DNA of 64,000 nucleotides from Isochrysis galbana (taxonomy: Eukaryota; Haptophyta; Isochrysidales; Isochrysidaceae), in NCBI GenBank assembly GCA_018136815.1, contig CM030934.1, positions 3,115,070 through 3,179,069 on the forward strand, given 5' to 3'. The position numbers and the translations under genes were made by a program. The notes under the pieces were generated by a model that made no database searches, was not told the origin of the DNA, and saw nothing but the letters and a program-made list of their open reading frames with translations. Below, one piece after another: positions 43,566-51,043 of the stretch; the stretch's first letter is position 1, and every line of letters starts with the position of its first letter.

Positions 43566-44256
43566 GATCTGACCCACGACGAGTGGAAGCACGTGGCAAA
43601 ACTCTACACTCTACACCCATCCCTTACTAAAACACACGGACAGACACCCCCACTTCAAACACATTACCCACAGAAGACTTGGCACACGCAACCGGTTTAT
43701 AGCGGCGGCCACTATAAAACTCGTTGAAATCCGCCGGGGGGCTGCCGCCCCTTGGACCCCCCCATTTCTCCGGCACAGTGAGGGGCGGTGCAATTCCTGG
43801 TCTCAGAACGCTCAAGGCAAAAAGACACAAATATCTAGATGCTTCTGCTTATCCCTAGCTGAGAAGGTGCAACTTGAAGTTCCTTTTTTTTGTCAGCCAA
43901 CAAAACGACCAAACCTGAGGTTTAAGCCTCTTAGGCCCTAAGGCCTAAGGCGGCTCGCGAGCCCTAAGCCGCCTCCTACTTTCCAATTTCGCCAACCGCT
44001 CTTCAGCGCGCAATCATCAAGATTTCTGACCGAAAGCAACCAAACTCCTCATTTACCCTTTTAATTCAGTCGGCCGGAACAGCCGCAACTGGCTTCGATT
44101 CTTGCAACAAGTGGAAGGTTTCATTTACTCAACAAGCACAAGCACCTCCACCTCCACATCGCACTTAAAAATCATTTTATCCGTACGTACGATCCTTCGT
44201 CATCCACGTGAGTATCGAACGCTGGCACCCCTTGGTACGCGACTGTTGCGCCCAAT
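43566..44256. other. Intergenic, no gene seen
   Basis: Mixed sequence with a short CTAAGGCCTAAGGCGG-type palindromic patch near 43930-43975. It holds the 3' flank of the serpin gene. Confidence 0.45.
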
Positions 44257-45405
44257 TTACAAGAAGAGCGGTTGGTTCAAACGCGCAAAGAACAGTGGAA
44301 GGCCCGTCGCTTTGTGCAAAACCACCATCACAAACGGCCTATCAAAGCGCAGTTTCAAAGGTGGTGGTGGAAGCGAGCGGGATCGCATGACGACCGCAGT
44401 AGCAGCTGCCGCAACGGTGCCTTCCTCGTTCACCTCGATCACAACCTTATGGAGCACCTCATCCACGTGTACATCTGGATCATCGCTCATGCCGTTGAAG
44501 CCACTCTTGCCATCGAACGTCTCGCGCAAGCCAAGAGCTCGCATCGCAGGCACCATATCGATGGTTTGCGATTCGGCACGAAAGCGGGGCAATGCGACTG
44601 AGGTTTCCTTCGCAGTCATGCCTATCAGCACGTCCTGCAGATTGACGGCACAAAGCTTCGAAACGGTTGACGCGAGTGACGCCATGCCAGGCTCAGGCGG
44701 GAGGACAAAGAGTGCGCCAAAATCGCTCTTGCTCGTACCGTAGTCAAGGAGGACGGCTGAGGCCCCACCGAGGGTCTCAAGGGAGGCCGCGGCTGGCAGC
44801 TGTGCTTTGCGTGACATGAAGTGAGCATCCAAGGGCGGCGAGCCCTTGTCGAACGGGAAGAATTTTCCGGGCTGGGTTAGTTTCTCCTCAAACTGAGTGG
44901 TCCAGGAGCCCTTAAACAACACGGCATTTACCAGCAGCGCAACGACCAGAGAGTCGGGCTCGCCGCTCAACAGATTGGTGATGCGACCCTCAGTCTTCTT
45001 CTCCACCCATGAATTGACCGGCTCATATGTCGCAGGCAGGGCCGCCACCTCGGCCGCGTGCGCATTCTGAAGCAGATGGGCGAACGCGGGTTTGATCGAC
45101 TTGCGCAGCCAGACTGAGTTGGCGACGTCGAGCGTGACTCCTCCGCCCGCAGCTCCGGCTGCCACGAGGGAGCTACTGAGCGCAGCCACTCGCGCGTGCT
45201 CCGAGCCCACGAGGCCCTGAAGCTCCCTCTCGCTCTGGGCGCCGGCAGTGGCGCCCGCAAGCGCGAGGGCGAAAGCGGCAGAGAGCGAGAGAGGACTGAG
45301 AAGCGTGACGGGTAGCTCGGGCTTCTGCTCGCACAGCACGCTGAAGAGACGGGCGCCCGTGCGTGCCACAATTGTCGCGGTATCGGGGTCAACCTCACAC
45401 GACAT
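44257..45405 (-). CDS. Serpin, inhibitory type with predicted Arg P1, 382 aa
   Basis: ATG 45405 gives a 382-residue protein, the standard length of a serpin core, with no signal peptide, so probably cytosolic. An in-frame ATG at 45513 would only add Ser/Pro low complexity. Family landmarks are SPLSLSAAFALALAGA (helix B shutter region), NSVWLRKSIKPAFAHLL, VNSWVEKKTEGRITNLL, LLVNAVLFKGSWTTQFEEKL (breach/shutter), VALPRFRAE and the C-terminal FDRPFVMVVLHKATGLPLFF. The reactive-centre hinge reads EEGTVAAAATA, the small-residue pattern needed for loop insertion, so it should trap proteases. Counting P17 from the first Glu puts P1 at Arg and P1' at Ser (MRSRS), predicting trypsin-like targets. No intron. 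Confidence 0.95.
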   Translation of the reverse strand: MSCEVDPDTATIVARTGARLFSVLCEQKPELPVTLLSPLSLSAAFALALAGATAGAQSERELQGLVGSEHARVAALSSSLVAAGAAGGGVTLDVANSVWLRKSIKPAFAHLLQNAHAAEVAALPATYEPVNSWVEKKTEGRITNLLSGEPDSLVVALLVNAVLFKGSWTTQFEEKLTQPGKFFPFDKGSPPLDAHFMSRKAQLPAAASLETLGGASAVLLDYGTSKSDFGALFVLPPEPGMASLASTVSKLCAVNLQDVLIGMTAKETSVALPRFRAESQTIDMVPAMRALGLRETFDGKSGFNGMSDDPDVHVDEVLHKVVIEVNEEGTVAAAATAVVMRSRSLPPPPLKLRFDRPFVMVVLHKATGLPLFFARLNQPLFL

Positions 45406-45660
45406 CTGAGCAGGAGTGGGGAGGAAAGAGAGGGGGGAGGGGAAGGGGGAGAGCGCTGAGGCGGGAAGAGAGCGGTCAGGAGGGGGAGTGGTACTGGGAG
45501 GGGAAGAAGACATATCTCTGTTGATAGAGAGAGAGCGCGTGAAAGGAGAGGGGGGGGAGGGGGGGGGGCGGTAGAGGGGAGGAGAAGGAGGAAGAGAAAA
45601 GAGGAGGAACAAAGGGGGAAGAGAGAGAGAGAGAGAGGCGCTGGATCCCTCCCTTTCGTG
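45406..45660 (-). promoter_or_regulatory. Polypyrimidine (coding strand) leader of the serpin
   Basis: About 250 bp of G/A on the plus strand, so C/T on the coding strand, with G runs. It lies immediately 5' of the serpin ATG. Confidence 0.35.
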
Positions 45661-45890
45661 CTGCTTGAGTCTCCTGCGGCTCAGAACTCATCTCACCTAG
45701 TAGTAAAGTACTCTCCTTGTCTTCCTCTCTCCCTTTCTCGACTGGGTCGACCAATCTCACCTACTTTACTACTAGTCCATGGCTGTGGTGGCATCACAGG
45801 GCTTCCCCCCCCCCCCCCCCTCCCCCCGCGGCATGGACAGCGCCATCCTCCTTCCATCCATCCCTCCTTCCCTTCCTCCTCCTCACCCTA

Positions 45891-46065
45891 GATGGGAAAT
45901 ACGTATTCACCGTATTTGGCCTGAGACCAAATACTTATGTATTTGGCTGTATTTGAAGCGCGTCCTGGGTTGTAGGCCTCGAATGTATTTGAAATGTAAT
46001 TGGCCGGAGGCCGAATACATATGTATTTGGCTGTATTTGCAGGCCCCGGCACCGTATTTCCCATC
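45891..46065. mobile_element. 175-bp MITE with internal tandem repeat
   Basis: Inverted ends GATGGGAAATACG at 45891-45903 and complement at 46053-46065, each flanked by CTAG/TA. The interior holds two copies of a roughly 70-bp unit containing ATGTATTTGGCTGTATTTG, each with a short hairpin (CCAAATACTTATGTATTTGG, CGAATACATATGTATTTGG). It has no coding capacity. Confidence 0.8.
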
Positions 46066-46467
46066 TAGGCTCCTCACCGCAGCCGGAGGGAGGGACAAGT
46101 CGCACAAAAGCTAGGGCTCTCCCTTCTCTATCTTCTATCCATCAGAACAGCTATCTCAGTCCTCTATGTTCTGGCCCAGGCGGTGCCCATTGCACTATCA
46201 CTATGCACTATGCACTACCTTACTACTTACTACCTTGGGACTGGTTCAGAGTGTGGCGGAGTTTGGGCAGAGTGCGCCGTGGCCGAAGTTGACCACTTTA
46301 GACTTGTAGAGCATCTTGTCAGCCGGCATACCTAGCCCCATACACCTGACGAGCCATTCGCGAACCGTGCATGCCCCCATCTCGGGGTAGGGGCTTCCTT
46401 CCCTATGAGGGCTTATTTATAGATAAACGAACACGAATAACAGAACTCTGACTGAGGAGGGCAAGGC
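46066..46467. other. Intergenic spacer before the RuvX-like gene
   Basis: No gene or repeat recognised. It contains short ACTATGCACTATGCACTAC and TTACTACTTACTACC tandems near 46198-46232. Confidence 0.45.
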
Positions 46468-47055
46468 ATGGCGGCGCCGGCACCTCCGCGGTCGGCACTT
46501 GGGCGATTCGTCGGCTTAGAGCGGCTGCTTGCGATCGATATGGGCGCGCGACATTCGGGTCTAGCGGTACGCACCTCTCCGCTCCTCGGCGTGCAGAGGT
46601 ATGGAGTCCTCGAACGCCAGCACGTGGTCAGGAGCAGGCTGAACCAGGTGCCACCCCGAGGTGGCAGCTGGAGTTGGGCGCTTAAGCCAGAACGACACAC
46701 GGGAAGCAGGCCCTCGCGCTTCACGTCACAGGCCGCGGCGCTGTGGTCCTTGATTGATGGTCTCCGCATTGATGGCGTGGTAATTGGCATGCCATATCTT
46801 GCTGATGGAGAACGTTCAAGGGAGTGCGACATTGTTGAGGCTGTCGTGGCAGGGCTGCAGCGGTCGTGGCCGTGTGATGTGCCGATTTTGATGTGGGATG
46901 AATCTTTTAGCACACGATTCGCGCTCGGTCCTGGACGGCATAGCGCCAAGCAGCTGGCATGGGGTCACGCCGCAGTGGCGTGTCAGCTGCTGGCAGAAGT
47001 GCTCCATGCAAAACATCAACTAGAAGTTATGGACAACGGAAAGCTTGCCCGGTGA
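46468..47055 (+). CDS. RuvX/YqgF-family RNase H-fold protein, 195 aa
   Basis: ATG 46468 to TGA 47055. The N-terminal strand LLAIDMGARHSGLAVRT matches the D-x-G-x-x-R-x-G-L-A signature of YqgF (pre-16S rRNA nuclease/putative Holliday junction resolvase). VVIGMPYLADGERSRECDIV matches the central VxGxPxxxDG motif, and ILMWDESFSTRFA matches the W-D-E-R-x-(S/T)-T motif. In bacteria it trims 16S rRNA; in algae a plastid or mitochondrial homologue is plausible, though no clear transit peptide is visible. Two oddities stand out. There is a roughly 35-residue insert after GVLERQ (HVVRSRLNQVPPRGGSWSW), possibly an in-frame intron. And the last conserved acidic position in the C-terminal helix reads WGHAAVACQLL, with His/Gly where Asp is expected, so catalysis may be altered. 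Confidence 0.82.
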   Translation: MAAPAPPRSALGRFVGLERLLAIDMGARHSGLAVRTSPLLGVQRYGVLERQHVVRSRLNQVPPRGGSWSWALKPERHTGSRPSRFTSQAAALWSLIDGLRIDGVVIGMPYLADGERSRECDIVEAVVAGLQRSWPCDVPILMWDESFSTRFALGPGRHSAKQLAWGHAAVACQLLAEVLHAKHQLEVMDNGKLAR

Positions 47056-47469
47056 CGCCTGGGCGCTTGAAATAAGCTGTTGCAGCGCAATGCCTTCGTG
47101 CATGCGAATGAGTACTCGGTCCACGTCCGTAACCTAGCACGCTTAGCGCTGCCAAGTAAGGATATAAAGTCTACCATGGAGTATCAGTTATCAGGTGTGC
47201 ATTAGAATAAGTTTTAGATTTAGATCATGCGTCACGTTGCATATTTTAAGTCTGAAGTGCTAGCACTAGGCATCGGAATGCCACTGCACTATCTTACGCC
47301 TTCATTTTCAACTATCTCAACTATCTTTATACTTGGTTGCGATGGAGCGCGCCGACGCGTCTCTTCTCTCCTCAGGGCCTCCCGTCGATGATAATAAATC
47401 AATTTTATATTAGTGATTAGTGCCGCTACTGCTACTGCCACTAGCCATGGCGAATCAGGCGAGCCTGTG
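47056..47469. other. Intergenic, nothing recognised
   Basis: 3' flank of the RuvX-like gene. A TTTATACTTGGTTGCGATGG word at 47329 resembles the end of repeat R3 below. Confidence 0.4.
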
Positions 47470-47709
47470 GGGAAGGGAGTGAGTCAGCAGGGCAGTATGC
47501 TCCTGGCAAGCCATAAGGCATAAGGATAAGGCATGCCCCAATATGCCAATGCCAGGAGCAGGTTGATGGGTGTGGTTCCCTCCCCTGCTCCTGCTCCCCT
47601 AGTAGGCCCCTAGGCCCTAGCTAGGGCAGGGGAGGAGGGAGGAGTGGAGAGTGGGGGGTGCTGGGGTGCTCGTGCTCCCCCATGGGCGAACCAAGTATAA
47701 ACTTAGTTG
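47470..47709 (-). repeat. Dispersed repeat R3, inverted relative to 29345-29520
   Basis: Its reverse complement shares CAACTAAGTTTATACTTGGT, CCCATGGGG, GCACGAGC, CTCTCCACTCCTCC, CCCCTGC, GCTCCTGGCA, TGGCTTGCCAGGAGCA and CCCTGCTGA-CCACTC with 29345-29520, in that order. Confidence 0.8.
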
Positions 47710-47790
47710 TGATAGTACCGGTACCGGGCTAGTGCTAGTGGCTAGTGGGAGTAGTGGTAGTGGTACTAACGCTCAGTTTTTTTATTATTA

Positions 47791-48033
47791 CTAAGAGGAG
47801 TCTCGGCGGGGGCGTGGGGCGTGGGCCTGTGGGCCTGAAGCACACCCTTGATTCGACATGCCAGCGGCGCGGCCTTTGACAGGTGTCGAACACGCGATGA
47901 CTATTGGCTCATAGGCAGAGGGCCGTTCGATCGAGCCGGCAGCTGACGCGGTCGTAGAAGGGTCGCTGTTGATTGCTTGCGGGAAGATGTCTGAAAGGTC
48001 ATAGTAAGAGTCGGGTCTGACAGTGTCTGCCAT
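47791..48033 (-). CDS. Short ORF after the retroelement methyltransferase, unknown
   Basis: ATG 48033 opens 80 codons (MADTVRPDSYYDLSDIFPQA, PSTTASAAGSIERPSAYEPI) ending in a Pro/Arg-rich tail. It lies just downstream of the truncated methyltransferase frame on the same strand. It may be the start of a second mobile-element protein cut off by a break near 47800. No family recognised. Confidence 0.3.
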   Translation of the reverse strand: MADTVRPDSYYDLSDIFPQAINSDPSTTASAAGSIERPSAYEPIVIACSTPVKGRAAGMSNQGCASGPQAHAPRPRRDSS

Positions 48034-48119
48034 CGAGCGCTGCGAGCGACGAGATAGACTTACGGACGGAGGGTTGCAACGCGTGGCGTTGGAGGGTAGA
48101 GACGAGGCTAGCTAGCGAG

Positions 48120-49261
48120 CTAGTAGGAGAGAGAGAATGAGAATGAGAGCTTCTTAGGTGTGCACGGCGGGTGCGCGATAATCAGGTCCCATCCGAGGTC
48201 TTGGACAAGATCCGCGTCCCCGTCGAAGTGCGGAACGTAATCGACTTCGGACGGGAACAGATCGCACGTCGCCACATCAGCGCCAGCGAGAAGAAACATC
48301 GACGAGACCACTCCACTCGTCTCGCCGATGACTAAGACGCGAGGACACGAGATGCCGTCGGCCTGCACGGTCTCGACGCCACGCCTAATGTCACCGAGCG
48401 TGGCACAGATTTCGTCGAAGTGGATGGGAAGTACCTGAGCCGGAGACTCAGGCGATTGGCTAGGGCGCAGAACAAGCTGCGCCGCGTCGGCAATATCTTT
48501 CGGCATCACGTGCGCGGCGCCGTGGGCGGCGGCGCGTTGGAAAGCGAGATCGATAACGTACGAGAGGGTCTCGCCCTCCTTCAAGGAAGGGCGAGTGCGC
48601 GTGAGATGAACGAGCAAGTCTTCAGCGGCTTGAACCAGAGTCAAGCGCGCTGAAACTTGGCAAGGCGGAACGACAGCAGAAACGTATACGGGATTGCGAG
48701 CGACCGGGATCGACGAAGACGCGGCGACCAACGTGTGAGCCGTCTGAAGAGAACGGGACGCGGCAGCCGGAAGTGAGTCGGACGAGAATAGAGCAGGCTG
48801 AGAACGGAACAATCGACGGAATGCGCGTTGTACGACGGAGGGCATATTGGCGAATACCCCTCCGTCAGCGAACGATTCATCAGACGAGCTAGTCGGTATC
48901 GGTCGCCAACCCAATCGGGTTGGCGCAACCATCGTAGGCGGCGCGAGCCAGCGACGAACAACAAGGGTATAGGCCACCGTCCATCCGGAGGGGCTAACCT
49001 CGCTGGCACGGCCAAGGCAGCTTAACGGCGAGTTTCGAGGGAACAAATCGGCCAGACCATCCAAGATTTGGCTGGCGACAGCAGACGGATCGGCAGCGAC
49101 GGAGCTCAAGGCAAGAACTAGCGTTGAGCGCTCGTAATCGAGAGCATTGAACGAATGATTCGGGGACGGCGAGAGCGATGAAGGAGGTAGCGAACGAACG
49201 GCGAGAGAGAACGGAACTCCCGGAGTCGAATCGTCGTCCCCACCACATATGAGCAGATGGG
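48120..49261 (-). pseudogene. Retroelement-associated protein with truncated DNA methyltransferase domain
   Basis: A frame of nearly 400 codons reads out of the LTR-like repeat (49262-49819) on the minus strand and stops at 48120. Its N-terminal ~290 residues are not recognised. The C-terminus is a DNA methyltransferase start: RVLVIGETSGVVSSMFLLAG matches the SAM-binding motif I region, DVATCDLFPSEVDYVPHF follows, and DLIIAHPPCT contains the catalytic Pro-Pro-Cys. This is the arrangement of phage-type cytosine methylases. The frame then ends in SFSFSLSY within about ten residues, so the target-recognition half is missing. No initiating ATG is obvious at the repeat junction (the frame opens at a GTG). 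Either a relic of an element that captured a methylase, or one piece of a longer polyprotein. Confidence 0.6.
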
Positions 49262-49819
49262 GACGACGGATGACGACTGACGACAGGACGACGGACAGAG
49301 ACACCCAGGAAAACACCCCGACTCTCGCCCCACGACTTTCTCACATAACTCGACTGAAATCAAACCCAAACACTCCGGCCAGACAACGACGGACGACGAT
49401 CAGAAGGCGATCTGTCGGCGATCCCGTTTGGAAGGGGAATCGCACCATAACGGAAACGAGGGGCAATCCTGCCGCACAAGATTCCAAGAGACCTACCAAA
49501 TAAGACGAAAGGAGTGCGATGTGCCTAAGGGGGAGATACGAAGAGGTCGTAAATTAAACCTGATTGCCCCCAGAAGCAGATAAAGAACCGCTGTAGAGAT
49601 AGCAAATTAAACCTATTCGCGAAGCGCCTGGGAGGAAGAAAGGTGGGGAAACTTCCCTTCTCTTTTCGAGAGAAAGAGAGAGGGCGCTCCACAACCCACG
49701 ATCCCATGCATCCAAGCGAAGCTTTTGACCGAGAACGAGAACGAGAGAATTATAACGATAAATACCGAACGACGAAGAGAAGAGCGAAGCCTAACGAGTG
49801 TCGATTCGCGAATGCGACA
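49262..49819 (-). repeat. LTR-like repeat L1, copy 2
   Basis: 558 bp matching 31661-32220 and ending at the same palindromic terminus. On the minus strand it starts TGTCGCATTCGCGAATCGAC and leads into the methyltransferase-bearing frame, as a 5' LTR or 5' UTR would. Confidence 0.75.
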
Positions 49820-49936
49820 CACGGGAGGCTACGGTACACGGTCCCCAAAAAGATAAGGACACAAAACCACACACACTAAACCAAACGGGGCGAAAACTAA
49901 CCACACCTGGACGGACGGCCAAGCGTCGGCACCAGG

Positions 49937-50397
49937 GCAATTCAGCAACGCGCCGACATGCGACAGAGAGGTCGGCACAACGAGGACAGACCTCGCTGGG
50001 GAGCTATGACCGAGACACGGAGAGAAGACAAAAGACAGTCACGGAACGTTTGATGACATCGAGAGAAAGTAAGAGGAGAGGCGGTATACCAATCGACGAG
50101 ACCTTGAGGCTTAAAAATGACCCACAGGTTAAAAGTAAAAGTCTGTCATCGTATGGAATACGACAATTCAGCAACGCGCAGACATGCGACAGAGGGATCG
50201 GCACAACGAGGACACGAGGACGCACCTCGCTGGGGAGCTGTGACCGATACATGGAGAGAAGACAAAAGACAGTCATGGAACGTTGATGACATCGAAAGAA
50301 AGTAAGAGAAGAGGCGGTACACCAATCGACGAGACCTTGAGGCTTAAAATAACCCGCAGGTTAAAGGTAAAAGTCTGTCATCGTATGGAATACGACA
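49937..50397 (+). repeat. Dispersed repeat T1, two tandem copies of ~230 bp
   Basis: Copies at about 49937-50163 and 50164-50397 share AATTCAGCAACGCGC, ACATGCGACAGAG, CCTCGCTGGGGAGCT, AGAAGACAAAAGACAGTCA, CGAGACCTTGAGGCTTAAAA and GTCTGTCATCGTATGGAATA. A third, inverted copy is at 43302-43565. Each ends in TCGTATGGAATACGACA, which can fold back on itself. Confidence 0.88.
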
Positions 50398-50696
50398 ACA
50401 GGGCGCGCGCGGCAGCGAAAGAACGACGTCCAAACAAAGAAGGCGTTTCCTTACTCCTTGGTGTGAACAACAGTTGCTGTGAGTCCAAATAGTAAAAAGT
50501 CCTGTTTGTCCGCCCCATCTCCATCTATCAATCTTCGGTCTTCACGTCTTCACGCCTTGCCTCTTGCCTTCTACTAGTACTCTACTTTAGAGAACTTCTT
50601 CGGCTAGACACAAAGGCAGCCCAGCCCATTCAAACGGTACAAACCTTGTTCAGCTGCGACTTCGCGCCCTTGTCCGCAGTCCGCAGTCAGTCCGAG
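50398..50696. other. Spacer upstream of the putative ORF before the gap
   Basis: No gene or repeat recognised. Contains short TCTTCACGTCTTCACGCC tandem. Confidence 0.4.
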
Positions 50697-50943
50697 ATGC
50701 CCGGAGGCTCGATCGCACTGGTCGAGCTCCGCTCTGACCAACTAACGAGGAGCATCGACAGGGTAGAGATCACTTCATCGCTACACCCGATCGCCTCACC
50801 GAACCAGTTGTACACCATTGCCGCGCTGCTTGGCGCCTTGATCGTGCTGTTGGACTGCAGTGGCCACATCACATCAGCACGTCGAAAGCGTACCAAGCTG
50901 CTGCGCACACAACAGCGAGAGGCCGAAGCGGAGGCCTCGCGCA
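50697..50943 (+). CDS. Partial ORF running into the assembly gap, one membrane segment
   Basis: ATG 50697 opens at least 82 codons to the N run. It reads MPGGSIALVELRSDQLTRSI, a hydrophobic stretch LYTIAALLGALIVLLDCSG that could span a membrane, then basic (RRKRTKLLR) and Glu/Ala-rich residues. It has no polyketide synthase features. It could be an unrelated gene, or the sequence on this side may not be adjacent to the synthase at all. Confidence 0.3.
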
Positions 50944-51043
50944 NNNNNNNNNNNNNNNNNNNNNNNNNNNNNNNNNNNNNNNNNNNNNNNNNNNNNNNNN
51001 NNNNNNNNNNNNNNNNNNNNNNNNNNNNNNNNNNNNNNNNNNN
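50944..51043. other. Assembly gap (100 N)
   Basis: Placeholder gap directly before the polyketide synthase repeat. The base at 51044 begins exactly where repeat unit 1 matches units 2 and 3 (55856, 60665), so upstream modules have probably been lost or collapsed here. Confidence 0.98.
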
